64,000 nt of DNA from Myxococcales bacterium (GTDB taxonomy: Bacteria; Myxococcota_A; Polyangia; Fen-1088), in contig JAGTJU010000005.1 in the NCBI GenBank assembly GCA_022184915.1, positions 248,001 to 312,000 of the forward strand, read 5' to 3'. Below, one piece after another: positions 1 to 9,070 of the stretch; position 1 is the first letter of the stretch, and every line of letters starts with the position of its first letter. Below the pieces are notes generated by a model. That model ran no database searches, was not told the origin of the DNA, and saw nothing but the letters and a program-made list of their open reading frames with translations. Both the position numbers and the translations under genes were made by a program.

Positions 1-1
1 T

Positions 2-289
2 AACTTCCGCTTCGGCGCCAGCTCGTCACCCATCGAAGGGCTGACCCTGACGCTGTTCGGACGCGGTGCGGGCACGACGTACATCAACCAATCGATCGAT
101 GGGGCCACCGAGCTCGATCCGTACGTCACCTTCGACGCCACGATTCGCTACCTGTGGCGGAGCTTCACGTTCCAGCTTTACGGCACGAACATCTTTGGAA
201 GCAAGTACCGCGTGGCCGATGCCGGCCCCGGGCAGCCGCTGCCCCGGCTTCAGCAGTACTTCGAGGCGTCTGTCGCCTACAACTTCTAG
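2..289 (+). CDS. Outer-membrane beta-barrel protein, C-terminal fragment (TonB-dependent receptor-like)
   Basis: Only the last 95 residues are inside the window; the start lies upstream. The translation has the alternating hydrophobic/polar pattern of barrel strands (LTLTLFGRG, YVTFDATIRYLW, FTFQLYGTNIFG) and ends in ASVAYNF with a terminal Phe, the usual signal for insertion by the BAM complex. The YGTNIFG...Y stretch resembles the last strands of TonB-dependent receptors, where a line such as 'v.NlFd.kY' is common. The ligand cannot be told from this fragment, and another class of large barrel is possible. A strong hairpin terminator follows the stop. Confidence 0.6.
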   Translation, partial: NFRFGASSSPIEGLTLTLFGRGAGTTYINQSIDGATELDPYVTFDATIRYLWRSFTFQLYGTNIFGSKYRVADAGPGQPLPRLQQYFEASVAYNF

Positions 290-314
290 AGCGCCGCACG
301 TTTGCGCCCAAGGA

Positions 315-346
315 GGCGGCCCCCGCTGGGGCCGCCTTTTCCTTTT
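315..346 (+). terminator. Rho-independent terminator after the outer-membrane protein
   Basis: A perfect 9-bp stem (GGCGGCCCC / GGGGCCGCC) with a 4-nt loop is followed at once by TTTTCCTTTT. It begins 26 nt after the stop codon of the upstream gene. Confidence 0.85.
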
Positions 347-422
347 GAGGCCTGAGCGTCGGCCGCAAGGGCCTGGACACGGCCGTGTGCAGGAGTCAGC
401 CTCGTCTCGAGAAGGCCAATTC

Positions 423-929
423 ATGAACCGGATATCGAAAACGAGCGTGCTGTTTTGGGCAGTGGTTGCACTCGGGTGCAGGCGAATTTCTGCCCCGGAC
501 GCCCCCTCTCCCTCCTCGACGACAGGCGCGGCGGCCGCGAACGTCAGTCTGCACGGCGCGTCCCTCACTGGAGCACCGGCCGTATCGCTTGCAGCCTTGC
601 TGGCGGATCCGCTGCCCCACGCAGGAAAGACGGTTGGTCTCGAGGGAGCTGTGCGGCAGGCCTGTACGAACAAGGGCTGTTGGATGGAGCTTGCCGCCGC
701 GCCGAAGGGGCCGGGCGTGCGGGTGCGCTTCAAGGATTACGGCTTCTTCGTGCCCACCAATTCCGCCGGGGCGATGGCAAAGGTGGAAGGTGAGGTGAAA
801 GTGGCGGAGCTCAGCGAAGGGGAGGCGGCACACTGGGCGTCTGAGGGCGCACAGATTCCCCGCGGGCCGGATGGCAAGGCGCGCGAAGTCCAGCTCATCG
901 CCACGGGGGTCGAACTGCGGCGGCCGTGA
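423..929 (+). CDS. DUF4920 family lipoprotein
   Basis: A 168-residue exported protein. The N-terminus is a short signal peptide ending in ALGC (Cys19), a good lipobox, so it is probably lipid-anchored. The rest matches the DUF4920 family: the segment QACTNKGCWMEL carries the Cys-x(3)-Gly-Cys-Trp-Met signature, followed by VRFKDYGFFVP. The fold is OB-like; the role is not established, and the conserved Cys pair suggests metal or redox binding. The start is chosen because GAGAAGG lies just upstream and because this start gives the lipobox. It stands alone between the terminator and a convergent gene. Confidence 0.75.
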   Translation: MNRISKTSVLFWAVVALGCRRISAPDAPSPSSTTGAAAANVSLHGASLTGAPAVSLAALLADPLPHAGKTVGLEGAVRQACTNKGCWMELAAAPKGPGVRVRFKDYGFFVPTNSAGAMAKVEGEVKVAELSEGEAAHWASEGAQIPRGPDGKAREVQLIATGVELRRP

Positions 930-972
930 GGGGCCCGCTTACCCCCAGCGCACGCGGGTACTGAGGCGACGA

Positions 973-992
973 AGCGGCCCCAAGGGGTCGCT
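973..992. terminator. Weak hairpin between convergent genes
   Basis: AGCGGCCCC / GGGGTCGCT form a 9-bp stem with one G-T pair and a 2-nt spacer between two converging genes. There is no T-run on either side, so terminator activity is uncertain. Confidence 0.25.
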
Positions 993-997
993 GCGGC

Positions 998-2398
998 TCA
1001 AAGCACTGTAAGGGCGCAGCCGAACAGAGTGGTCAACTCTGCATCTTTGTCCTCCCGCAAAACGCGGCATGCCTGAGGACACAGCGTGAGTTGGCCGGCC
1101 TCGAGGAAAAAGCTCTTGTCGTCGCAGGCGTCGGGGCTCATGGTCCGACGGATCTTGCCCTTCTGTGTCCCCGCAGATGAGTAGGTCATTTCGATTGTCG
1201 TGGTGTCGAGCTCTTTTCCTGCCGGAGGCGTGGGCAGCGTGAACGTACAGGGCAGCTCGGCGCCATCCACAGCGCTTTGGGCGATGCGCTCGAAGATGGT
1301 CTTGAAGTCGGTGCTGCAGACAGGGTATCGCAACCCGCCGGTTATGAGGCTCAAGGCCTGATGGGCCAACCCCGAAGAAGGGGTCGTCAGCACCTGGCCC
1401 TGGGGCGAAGTGTATGAACAGCTCCCCTCGACGAGAGGGGCTTGCGTTTCGTCCGGCGGGTAAGGCAAACCACCCGGGGCGCTGCTCGAGGCCATCCACG
1501 GCGGAACGCCCACCATGCTCCAGTACGAGTAGTTGCGGAACCCATTCGAGAGCTTGAAGTACTCCGGAGCCAGCACGCGCAGCGCCTCGTCGAAGACTTC
1601 GGCGTAGCGTTTTGCGTCCGTTGCGCTCGTTCGCTGTGGCAAATCTTCGACATTTTCTCTTTTCGTGAAAACGTAGTTGGCAATGCGACAGTCCAACTGT
1701 TGGTCACCGAAGTAGATGATGAGCTTGAACGAATCTTTCTGTAGGCTGTCGGTCAGTTTCTGGGGCGGCTCGAACAGCTGAAAGGTACCCGAACCGTCTC
1801 CGTACAGCGCGCCCCACGGCTGCTGGAGTGAGGGGTCGAGGTACTTGATGAGGTGGCACCACGATTCTTGGTCGTAGGGAGGATGTTCGATTTGCAAAAA
1901 GCGCTCTGCGAGCCGCGGTGTTTCGGGGCGGTCGAAGTCGCAGAGTCCGTCACCATCGGCGTCCTGTGCCGTACCAAGGGGTTGCGCAACACAGATGCCT
2001 GATGTGTCGCCGTGCAGGGGTTTGTGGTACCGGGAGAGCACGGTGAGGCGATAGTCGATTTTCGCAGCCTCCACGATCGGGTACAAGTCACGGTTGATGC
2101 TGCGGGCGATTCCCAGGTTGTTGAAGGCCAGATTCGTATCGGGCAACACCAGTACGATGTCCACGGGTCGCTTGACCGCGGTGGCCTTGGCGGTGCTCTG
2201 AACGCAGGCGGTCTGGTTCGTGAGCTCCGGCGCCGCCCCCAGGTCGTCGGGAAGCACCACCGGGGGGGGAGGCTGTGCGTCGGGTCTCTCCGCCCCCAGA
2301 CCCCCGCCGACCGGCCCGCAGCCCGCTCCAAGAATCAAGGCCCCAAGCGACGAGGCGGCAGACATGTACCTGATTCCGACGAGGAGGGTCCGCTTCAT
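998..2398 (-). CDS. Predicted lipoprotein with vWA-like domain and degenerate metal site
   Basis: A 466-residue protein. From Met1 a signal peptide ends in LGAGC (Cys27). Residues about 77-125 (RPVDIVLVLPDTNLAF...) line up with the first strand and loop of the von Willebrand A domains common in myxobacterial lipoproteins, which usually read PVDIVFVIDNSGSM. Here the MIDAS DxSxS motif reads D87-T-N-L-A, so the metal site is probably lost. About a dozen Cys residues follow. The reading frame is open further upstream to 2530, but the chosen start is the one that yields a lipobox; no strong ribosome site is seen. Function unknown. Divergent from the next gene. Confidence 0.6.
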   Translation of the reverse strand: MKRTLLVGIRYMSAASSLGALILGAGCGPVGGGLGAERPDAQPPPPVVLPDDLGAAPELTNQTACVQSTAKATAVKRPVDIVLVLPDTNLAFNNLGIARSINRDLYPIVEAAKIDYRLTVLSRYHKPLHGDTSGICVAQPLGTAQDADGDGLCDFDRPETPRLAERFLQIEHPPYDQESWCHLIKYLDPSLQQPWGALYGDGSGTFQLFEPPQKLTDSLQKDSFKLIIYFGDQQLDCRIANYVFTKRENVEDLPQRTSATDAKRYAEVFDEALRVLAPEYFKLSNGFRNYSYWSMVGVPPWMASSSAPGGLPYPPDETQAPLVEGSCSYTSPQGQVLTTPSSGLAHQALSLITGGLRYPVCSTDFKTIFERIAQSAVDGAELPCTFTLPTPPAGKELDTTTIEMTYSSAGTQKGKIRRTMSPDACDDKSFFLEAGQLTLCPQACRVLREDKDAELTTLFGCALTVL

Positions 2399-2572
2399 GA
2401 AGGGGGAGACGCGCCAGCGCCCCCTACGGCTCGAGAATTTTGTGTCAGGGTCGACATTCTGCGGCGCGCCGTACGCGCACGAGCCGTTCCCGCAGGCCCG
2501 CCGGGCGCCCCTGGCCGTAGGTCGATTCATGTGGCCGAGGGCTACCCAAGTTCGGCAAACTGTTTGTTTCTG

Positions 2573-3934
2573 ATGGTTATCGCTTCCTATCTGCCCCGGC
2601 TCCGCTCCCGTGCGAGGGCTTGCCCGGCCGCAGCATCCCTCGGAGGGTGGCTCGTGCTGGCGCTGGCGCCTTCGTTCGCTTGTACGCGGTACGTGGACGC
2701 CGTCACACCCGCGGTGGACGCTTCGCCCTCCGATGATGAGGAGGTTCTCGAAAAGCCTGACGCCACCTCTGCGCCTGCAGATGCCCCCCCCGCCGATGGC
2801 CCGGAGGTCAATGAGCCCCGTTTACCCCGCCTCGTGACCTCCTTCGGCAAGGGCGGAATGTACGAAACGCCTGCTGCCCGGGACAAGCAGACCTTCGTGG
2901 ACTTCATCTCACTTCCCGACGGGGGCAGCGCGCTGATGCTCGAAAGCGCCTGCGCCGTTTGGATCACCAACGCCCAAGGAGCCCAGGAGGGACGATATCG
3001 AGAGCCCACCTGCAGGGGGCGGGCCTTGCTTTGGCATCCCGCACGCAGAATTCTTGTATCGGCGGGCCTCACGGAGCGCATGGGCCTCGTGCGCGCGCTG
3101 GATCGCACGGGCGCCACCACAACTTTGATCGCTGATTCGCCCTTTTTCGAGATTCCGCTCGACGACATCACTGCGATGGGCCTGAGCAATGCCGGCCCCG
3201 TGGTAGCGGGGTACAAGGGATCAACCAAAAACCCTGGCAACCTGGACGCCACGCTGTTCGTCTTGCAAGAGGCCCGTGGCGACACGGCGGGGGCAACGAC
3301 GGATCTCACTCTTTCAGACTACGTCCTGTGGATCGACCAGCCGGGGACGGGAGACATCGAGGCCATCGGGGTTGGATTGGGCGAGAGCTCCGTTGTTCCG
3401 CCCTTGTTTTTCACCCTGGCGATGTCGAATGACGGAAAGATCGCCACCGTCGACCAAAGGGAGGGCAGCGAGCTCCTGGGGAGCCTGCCGGTGCGCCTGA
3501 AAGTAGCTCCCGATCGCACCCGTTACGCTTTGGCCTCGGTCCCCCCCACGACCAAGACCGCCTCGCCGTCCTGGGCCATTTTTGCCTTCTTCGAACGCGG
3601 AAAGATCAATTCAACCTTTGGTAACGGCGGGCTTGCCCCTTTGCCCCATGCGGACGTGCGCTGGACCGACTTCATCGTTCGTGACAGGGACATCGTGCTC
3701 GTGGGGACCAACGATGCATCGCCCGTGACGACCTGGATGACGGCGTTGGACCTCGCCACGGGGCTGCCCGTGGGTCCTTTCGAGACGGAGGGCGCATTGC
3801 CCGTGCAAGAAGGCGTGGCCGCGCTGCGCATTGCGCCTGCGGGCGACGGCGCCGTCCTCATTGCGGGTCTCACAGGGGTCGCCGCCAACGCCGCTTTCGT
3901 CGCCAAGGTGCAGCTCGACGAGCCGAAGCCCTGA
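2573..3934 (+). CDS. Exported protein with delta-60-like repeats, function unknown
   Basis: A 453-residue protein. The N-terminus has a basic start, a hydrophobic stretch (WLVLALAPSFAC) that could be a weak lipoprotein signal, and an acidic/Ala-Pro linker to about residue 85. Two SFGKGG / TFGNGG segments (near residues 96 and 344) match the beginning of delta-60 repeats, and the remaining sequence has the strand-rich look of a beta-propeller. No catalytic motif is seen. The start is the ATG that gives the signal peptide, although the frame is open far upstream across the divergent gene. It converges on the DUF6671 gene. Confidence 0.6.
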   Translation: MVIASYLPRLRSRARACPAAASLGGWLVLALAPSFACTRYVDAVTPAVDASPSDDEEVLEKPDATSAPADAPPADGPEVNEPRLPRLVTSFGKGGMYETPAARDKQTFVDFISLPDGGSALMLESACAVWITNAQGAQEGRYREPTCRGRALLWHPARRILVSAGLTERMGLVRALDRTGATTTLIADSPFFEIPLDDITAMGLSNAGPVVAGYKGSTKNPGNLDATLFVLQEARGDTAGATTDLTLSDYVLWIDQPGTGDIEAIGVGLGESSVVPPLFFTLAMSNDGKIATVDQREGSELLGSLPVRLKVAPDRTRYALASVPPTTKTASPSWAIFAFFERGKINSTFGNGGLAPLPHADVRWTDFIVRDRDIVLVGTNDASPVTTWMTALDLATGLPVGPFETEGALPVQEGVAALRIAPAGDGAVLIAGLTGVAANAAFVAKVQLDEPKP

Positions 3935-3961
3935 AAGCGCGGCCGTCATCGCGCCGCCCCT

Positions 3962-4864
3962 TCACGGGTTGCAAAGCTCGCAGTGGGCGGGGTCGGCGAA
4001 GGAGATCTTCGTATCGCGAAGCTCGTCCATGAACCCGCATCGGTCACAACGCCACAGGGCCCCCTGCGTCTCCCACGTGGGTGTGCCGCAGGCGGCGCAG
4101 GGGCGACCCGTGATCGTCTCGACTTCACCGAATCCGGGTTCGTGACACCCAGGGCACAAGGTGGCGAGGCGCAACGCCAGGTCCTCGGCCGCGCGCGCGA
4201 TGGCGCGCATGCGCGTGGGGTTGACGTGCGCACGCATGTCCGTTTCCAACTGTATGGAGGGCCCCCGCGCCAAGGCCTGCGTCACGAGCGCGGCCAGGTG
4301 CTCATCGTCGACGATTCCCTTGTGGAGAACAGGTCCGTGAACCACGAGCGCGTGCGAGGGAAACCCCACCTCGGCAGCGAAGTCCCGGGCCTCGGACACA
4401 GACGCCACCCATCGCGTGCCGTAATTCGTGTCGAGTGACACGTCTTTGCCCAGCACCTTCCAGCGCTCCCGCCGGCTGTGCAGGCCCACCCACTCGAGCC
4501 CCACGGCACAGAGCCCAAGCTGGGGGTGGGGTCCAAAGCTGCCCTCGCTGGCCACGACCAGATCGGCTTCAAGGCCGGCAGCCTCCCATTTGCGCGCGAG
4601 GGCGGACAGGGCGTCGCCCTCCCGCTTGACCTCGCGAGTGAAGGTCCCGAAGCGGTCCGTGTCGATGCCAGCGGCCCCGACCACGTCGATCCCCACACGC
4701 GCGAGAGCGGGACGGATCGCCGCCGCTTTGCCGTGCATGCTGACGAGGGTGGCGGTGCGCCCCGCCAAAGGTTTCCTGACGACGGTGTCCACGCAAAACG
4801 CCTCAACTGTTTCTATGGCCGTGCGTGCGCTTCCGATCAAATCGAGAATGGCAATGCCGGGCAT
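3962..4864 (-). CDS. DUF6671 family protein with C-terminal zinc ribbons
   Basis: A 300-residue cytoplasmic protein. The N-terminal half carries the DUF6671 features [16 protein letters not shown] and [10 protein letters not shown]. The C-terminal third has four Cys pairs (CPGC, CAAC, CDRC, CELC), i.e. two rubredoxin-like zinc-ribbon units. The family has no assigned activity; the conserved His, Lys and Glu in the first half look like a catalytic or ligand site. The start given removes 24 Arg-rich residues that would run into the ilvD promoter. It is divergent from ilvD across 74 bp, so the two may share a control region. Confidence 0.7.
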   Translation of the reverse strand: MPGIAILDLIGSARTAIETVEAFCVDTVVRKPLAGRTATLVSMHGKAAAIRPALARVGIDVVGAAGIDTDRFGTFTREVKREGDALSALARKWEAAGLEADLVVASEGSFGPHPQLGLCAVGLEWVGLHSRRERWKVLGKDVSLDTNYGTRWVASVSEARDFAAEVGFPSHALVVHGPVLHKGIVDDEHLAALVTQALARGPSIQLETDMRAHVNPTRMRAIARAAEDLALRLATLCPGCHEPGFGEVETITGRPCAACGTPTWETQGALWRCDRCGFMDELRDTKISFADPAHCELCNP

Positions 4865-4938
4865 CGCCTTTTCCTGGGCCGGCCGCCACCGCTTCCGTGA
4901 TGGACATTCGGGACGCTGGCGGGATAATCGCCTCACCC

Positions 4939-6618
4939 ATGCCCCAAAAACTCAACAAGTGGTCGCGACACCTCACGGAAACCCAGTCTCTTCCCGCGGC
5001 GAAGGCGCAGCTCTACGCGGCGGGCTTGAAGCCGGAAGACATGGGCAAGGCCCAGGTGGGCATTGCCAGCACGGGCTTCGAATCGAACCCCTGCAACATG
5101 CACCTCAACGCCTTGGCAGCCGACGTAAAAAAGGGCGTGGAGGCGGCCGGCCTCGTGGGGTGGGCGTTCAACACCATCGGCATCAGCGATGGCATCACGA
5201 ACGGCACTTCCGGTATGCGGCACTCCCTGCCCTCGCGCGAGATCATCGCCGACTCGATCGAAGCCATGTGCGCCGGACACTTTTACGACGCCAACATCTC
5301 GGTGGTGGGCTGCGACAAGAACATGCCGGGGGCGCTCATCGCGATGGCCCGCTTGGATCGGCCGAGCATCATGGTCTACGGGGGCACGATACAGGCGGGG
5401 CTTTTGCGTGGGCGCAAGCTCGACATCATCTCGGCGTTCGAGGCGTACGGGCAGTATCTGGCCAAGCAGATCGACGAGACGGAGATGGACGAGGTGATTC
5501 GACATGCCTGCCCCGGTCCGGGGGCGTGCGGCGGCATGTACACGGCGAACACGATGGCTTCAGCCATCGAAACGATGGGCATGACCCTGCCCTTCAGCTC
5601 GTCCTTGCCGGCCGTGAGCCCCGAAAAGCGCCAGGAGTGCCTCCGCGTGGGCGCAGCCCTGAGGACGTGCCTGGAGCAAGACCTGACCCCACGCTCCCTC
5701 ATGACCCCGCTGGCCTTCGAGAACGCGATCACGATGGTGATCGTGCTCGGGGGCTCGACCAACGCCGTGATTCACCTCATCGCCATGGCGCGTGCGGCCG
5801 GCGTGAAGCTGACGCTCGACGACTTCAAGCGCCTGAACGACAAGATCCCGGTGCTCGCTGACCTGCGCCCTTCGGGCAAACACTCCATGGAAGATCTTTG
5901 CCAGGTAGGGGGCGTGCCGGGCGTGCAGAAGTTGCTGCTGCGCGAGGGCTTGCTCGATGGCCGCGGCATGACGGTCACGGGAAAAACTTTGGCCGAGAAC
6001 CTCGAAGGCGTGCCCGAGCTCAGCGAAGGGCAAAAAATCATTTTCCCCCTCTCGAGCCCCGTGAAAGCCGACGGCCACATCCGCATCCTGCGCGGCAATC
6101 TGGCGCCCGACGGGGCCGTGGCCAAAATTACCGGCAAGGAAGGGCTGCACTTTCGAGGGCCCGCCCGTGTGTTCAACTCCGAGGACGAAACCCTCGCCGG
6201 GGTGGCCGGAGGTGCCGTGAAACCCGGAGACGTCATCGTGATCCGTTACGAAGGCCCCAAAGGGGGCCCGGGCATGCCCGAGATGTTGCGCATCACCAGC
6301 GCCGTCATGGGCGCAGGCCTTGGCAAAAGCTGCGCCATGATCACCGACGGCCGCTTCAGCGGCGGTTCACATGGCTTCGTCATCGGTCACATCACCCCGG
6401 AGGCCCAGGAGGGGGGCCCGCTCGCGTTCCTTGCGGACGGCGATCCCATCGCCATCGACGCCGTGGCGAACACGATTGACGTCGAGGTGTCCCCCGAAGA
6501 GTGGGCCCGACGCCAGCAGGGGTGGACGGCGCCCCCTCTGCGTGTTTCGCGAGGGGCCCTGCTCAAGTACGTCAAGCTCGTGAAGAGCGCCTCCGAAGGC
6601 TGCGTCACCGACGAATAG
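4939..6618 (+). CDS. ilvD: Dihydroxy-acid dehydratase
   Basis: 559 residues, the family's usual length. It converts 2,3-dihydroxy-isovalerate and its isoleucine-pathway homologue to 2-oxo acids in branched-chain amino-acid synthesis, using an Fe-S cluster. Visible cluster-binding signatures are [17 protein letters not shown] and [32 protein letters not shown] near the C-terminus is the second family signature. The ATG used lies 9 nt after a GGGATAATC stretch; longer in-frame starts would overlap the divergent DUF6671 gene. It ends 6 nt before the stop of the convergent hypB gene. Confidence 0.97.
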   Translation: MPQKLNKWSRHLTETQSLPAAKAQLYAAGLKPEDMGKAQVGIASTGFESNPCNMHLNALAADVKKGVEAAGLVGWAFNTIGISDGITNGTSGMRHSLPSREIIADSIEAMCAGHFYDANISVVGCDKNMPGALIAMARLDRPSIMVYGGTIQAGLLRGRKLDIISAFEAYGQYLAKQIDETEMDEVIRHACPGPGACGGMYTANTMASAIETMGMTLPFSSSLPAVSPEKRQECLRVGAALRTCLEQDLTPRSLMTPLAFENAITMVIVLGGSTNAVIHLIAMARAAGVKLTLDDFKRLNDKIPVLADLRPSGKHSMEDLCQVGGVPGVQKLLLREGLLDGRGMTVTGKTLAENLEGVPELSEGQKIIFPLSSPVKADGHIRILRGNLAPDGAVAKITGKEGLHFRGPARVFNSEDETLAGVAGGAVKPGDVIVIRYEGPKGGPGMPEMLRITSAVMGAGLGKSCAMITDGRFSGGSHGFVIGHITPEAQEGGPLAFLADGDPIAIDAVANTIDVEVSPEEWARRQQGWTAPPLRVSRGALLKYVKLVKSASEGCVTDE

Positions 6619-6624
6619 CGCGCT

Positions 6625-7590
6625 TCACGCCTGGTCCCTGGCCGGGCCCTGCTGCTCGAGCCAGGCGAGCCAGGGCACGATGCCTTCCGCGTGGCGGCTC
6701 GACGTCTCGATGATCGCAGCCCGATCGTTGACCGCGCGCACGTTGGCGAGGGCCTTGTCTTTGTCGAACCCCACGGCGGAGGCAAGGTCCATCTTCGTCA
6801 GAACCACGAGATCGGCTGCCCGAAACATGTGAGGGTACTTGAGGGGCTTGTCCTCTCCCTCCGTGACGGAGAAGAGCACCACGCGCCCCGTCTCCCCGAG
6901 ATCGAAAAGCGCCGGGCACACGAGATTGCCCACGTTCTCGATGAACACGACGCTGCCCGGTTCCGGATCCAGCTGACGCAAGCCCTCGAAGACCATGTCG
7001 GCCTCGAGGTGGCAGCCCGTACCCGTGTTGATTTGCACCGCCGGTGTGCCTGTCGCGCGGATCCGCTCGGCGTCGAGGGGCGTCTCCTGATCCCCCTCGA
7101 GCACCACCACGGGCCGCTTCATCGCCCGCAGCGTCTGCTCGAGCAGGCTCGTTTTGCCAGCACCAGGTGCGCTCATCAGATTGAAGGCCACCGCCCGCCG
7201 CCCCTCGAGCCAAGCGCGGTTCCTCTCCGCGAGGCGATCGTTCTTTGCGAAGATCTGCGCAGCGAGCATCTCCACGTTGCTGCCAGGCTTGTGTACAGCC
7301 GGTGGGGGGGCGTCGTGGTGAGGGGGGGCGTGATCGTGGCTGTGCTCATGCGCGTGGCTGTGCTCATGCGCGTGGCTGTGCTCATGCGCGTGGCTGTGCT
7401 CATGCGCGTGGCTGTGCTCATGCGCGTGGCTGTGCTCATGCGCGTGCGCGTGGCTGTGACTTGCGCCCAATGGGTGGGCGTCGTGGCGATGGCGCACCGT
7501 CGTGCCATCGGGCAAGACGTGGGTGTGTTCCCCGTCCGCCGCACCAATGGTGGTCTCGTTGCCTTCAGAGCAGCCGCAGTGTCCGCACAT
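6625..7590 (-). CDS. hypB: Hydrogenase nickel incorporation GTPase HypB
   Basis: 321 residues. HypB is a SIMIBI-class GTPase that delivers Ni to the hydrogenase large subunit together with HypA. The N-terminus MCGHCGC is the CxxCGC high-affinity nickel site. A His-rich segment of six EHSHAH hexapeptides plus flanking His residues follows (about 40 residues), which in other HypB proteins stores nickel. The GTPase core has APGAGKTSLLE (P-loop), EGDQETPLDAERI, FIENVGNLVCPA, VTEGEDKPLKYPHMF and LTKMDL. GAGGAGG lies 7 nt before the ATG. It is the last gene of the hypFCDEAB operon, 12 nt after hypA. Confidence 0.97.
   Translation of the reverse strand: MCGHCGCSEGNETTIGAADGEHTHVLPDGTTVRHRHDAHPLGASHSHAHAHEHSHAHEHSHAHEHSHAHEHSHAHEHSHAHEHSHDHAPPHHDAPPPAVHKPGSNVEMLAAQIFAKNDRLAERNRAWLEGRRAVAFNLMSAPGAGKTSLLEQTLRAMKRPVVVLEGDQETPLDAERIRATGTPAVQINTGTGCHLEADMVFEGLRQLDPEPGSVVFIENVGNLVCPALFDLGETGRVVLFSVTEGEDKPLKYPHMFRAADLVVLTKMDLASAVGFDKDKALANVRAVNDRAAIIETSSRHAEGIVPWLAWLEQQGPARDQA
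7337..7444 (-). repeat. Six exact 18-bp tandem repeats encoding the HypB His-rich stretch
   Basis: The plus-strand unit TGGCTGTGCTCATGCGCG occurs six times in a row without a mismatch, with degenerate half copies on both sides. Each unit encodes six residues (EHSHAH register) in HypB. The identity is at DNA level, not only protein level, so copy number may change by slippage without breaking the frame. Confidence 0.97.
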
Positions 7591-7602
7591 GCCAAATCCT
7601 CC

Positions 7603-7932
7603 TCATTCGAGCTCCATCTCCGTGACGACGAGCTCGTCGCCACCGACCACCGTCACACGTCCGGCCCGCGGACAATCACAGCGGGCACGCAGCGCCGACA
7701 AGGACACGGTCTGCCCGCATTCGCAGGTCCCGCGTGCCGGCAGCGTACGAATCTCCAACCGTGACCCCTCGAGCACCGTACCTTGTGCGCATAGTTCGTA
7801 GCAAAAGACGATCGCGCGGGGGTCAACGCCTGTCAAGGCACCAAACGCCACTTGCACCCGACAGACCCGCCGCGTGCCCGCCCGTTCGGCCACGAGCTCG
7901 ACGAGGCTGCGGGTGATCGACAGTTCGTGCAT
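7603..7932 (-). CDS. hypA: Hydrogenase maturation nickel chaperone HypA
   Basis: 109 residues. The N-terminus MHELSIT is the invariant nickel-binding start of HypA (His2, Glu3). The zinc domain is unusual: the family normally has two CxxC pairs, but here the segments are GTCECGQ and RCDCPRAG, i.e. two CxC pairs about 14 residues apart. The C-terminus VVGGDELVVTEMELE is typical. The long in-frame extension upstream is antisense to nothing useful and lies inside hypE, so the MHELS start is chosen. Third-to-last... position in the operon is between hypE and hypB. Confidence 0.93.
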   Translation of the reverse strand: MHELSITRSLVELVAERAGTRRVCRVQVAFGALTGVDPRAIVFCYELCAQGTVLEGSRLEIRTLPARGTCECGQTVSLSALRARCDCPRAGRVTVVGGDELVVTEMELE

Positions 7933-7960
7933 GGTCAGAGCACCGTGAAGGCGGCCCCGC

Positions 7961-9070
7961 TCAGCAGATGCGCGGCAGCGGCTCGCCCACCAACATGTCC
8001 AGGACCCGGTCGGTCCCAAACCCCGTCTGAATGGTGACGACACCGGGATGGGCCGACGTGACCTCACCCACGACGGCGGCGTTTTCGCCCAGGGGGTGTC
8101 GTCTCATTGCGTGCAAGGCCGCCTGAGCGTGCGCCTTGGGCACCGCGGCCAGGAGCTTACCTTCGTTTGCGAGGTGCAGCGGATCGAGCCCCAGGAGTTC
8201 ACAAACGCCCTGCACTTCGCTGCGGACCGGCACGCTCGGCTCGTCGATGCACAGCCCCAGGTTGGCGCTGTGGGCCCATTCGTTCACCGTGGCCGCCAGG
8301 CCCCCGCGCGTGAGATCGCGCATGGCCCGCACGGGAACGGCTTGCACGAGCGCCTGCACGAGCTCATGCAAAGGAGCCGAATCGCTCATCACCGGCGAGG
8401 CGAGCTCGAGCTCCCCCCGCGCGATCAGGATGGCGGCCCCATGGTCGCCCAGGGTTCCGTTCGTGAGGAGCACGTCGCCCGGTTCCAGGCTCCGGGCGCT
8501 CATGTGGAGCCCCGTGGGGATGACGCCGACCCCGGCCGTATTGATGAAGAGTTTGTCCGCTTTGCCCCGCGCCACCACCTTGGTGTCACCGGTCACGATG
8601 CGCACGCCGGCCTCTCGGGCGGCGCGGCCCATGCTCGTCAGGATGGTGCGAAGCAGGTCGATGGGCAGCCCCTCCTCCAGGATGAGGCCACACGAAAGAT
8701 AAAGCGGCTTGGCGCCCCCCACGGCCAGATCGTTGATCGTTCCGTGAACGGCCATCGAGCCGATGTCGCCGCCGGGAAAGGTCAACGGCGTCACCACGTA
8801 CGTGTCGGTGGTGAACGCCAGTTGTCCTCCCAAGGCCGCCATGTCGGACAGCGCAAAGCGCGCTTGATCGTCTTCGGCCACGGCATGATCGAAAGCCGGC
8901 AGGATGAGATCCTCGATGAGGTCTCGCATGGCCCTGCCCCCGCCGCCGTGCGCCGCCTGGACCACGTCATCCTGCACCCTGCGCTTTTTGTGGCGCTTGG
9001 CCTCGATGCGCGCCAGCGCCACCTGGGCCGCGTTGTGCTCGGCCAGCACGGGCCTCGCCGGCGCCGTCAT
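7961..9070 (-). CDS. hypE: Hydrogenase maturation factor HypE (carbamoyl dehydratase)
   Basis: 369 residues. HypE turns the thiocarboxamide on its own C-terminal Cys into a thiocyanate, giving the CN ligands of the Ni-Fe site. The protein ends in PRIC, with the catalytic Cys as the last residue. The AIR-synthase-like core is clear: AHGGGGRAMRDLIEDL, FTTDTYVVTPLTFPGGDIG, VHGTINDLAVGGAKP, VTGDTKVV and DLTRGGLAA. Start and hypD stop overlap as ATGA, which supports this start. It leaves a basic 35-residue N-terminal extension (EAKRHKKRR) before the usual family start. Confidence 0.96.
   Translation of the reverse strand: MTAPARPVLAEHNAAQVALARIEAKRHKKRRVQDDVVQAAHGGGGRAMRDLIEDLILPAFDHAVAEDDQARFALSDMAALGGQLAFTTDTYVVTPLTFPGGDIGSMAVHGTINDLAVGGAKPLYLSCGLILEEGLPIDLLRTILTSMGRAAREAGVRIVTGDTKVVARGKADKLFINTAGVGVIPTGLHMSARSLEPGDVLLTNGTLGDHGAAILIARGELELASPVMSDSAPLHELVQALVQAVPVRAMRDLTRGGLAATVNEWAHSANLGLCIDEPSVPVRSEVQGVCELLGLDPLHLANEGKLLAAVPKAHAQAALHAMRRHPLGENAAVVGEVTSAHPGVVTIQTGFGTDRVLDMLVGEPLPRIC

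Noticed and set aside
7337-7444. Regular repeats as a possible CRISPR array
   Set aside because: The units are contiguous without spacers and lie in the coding frame of hypB.
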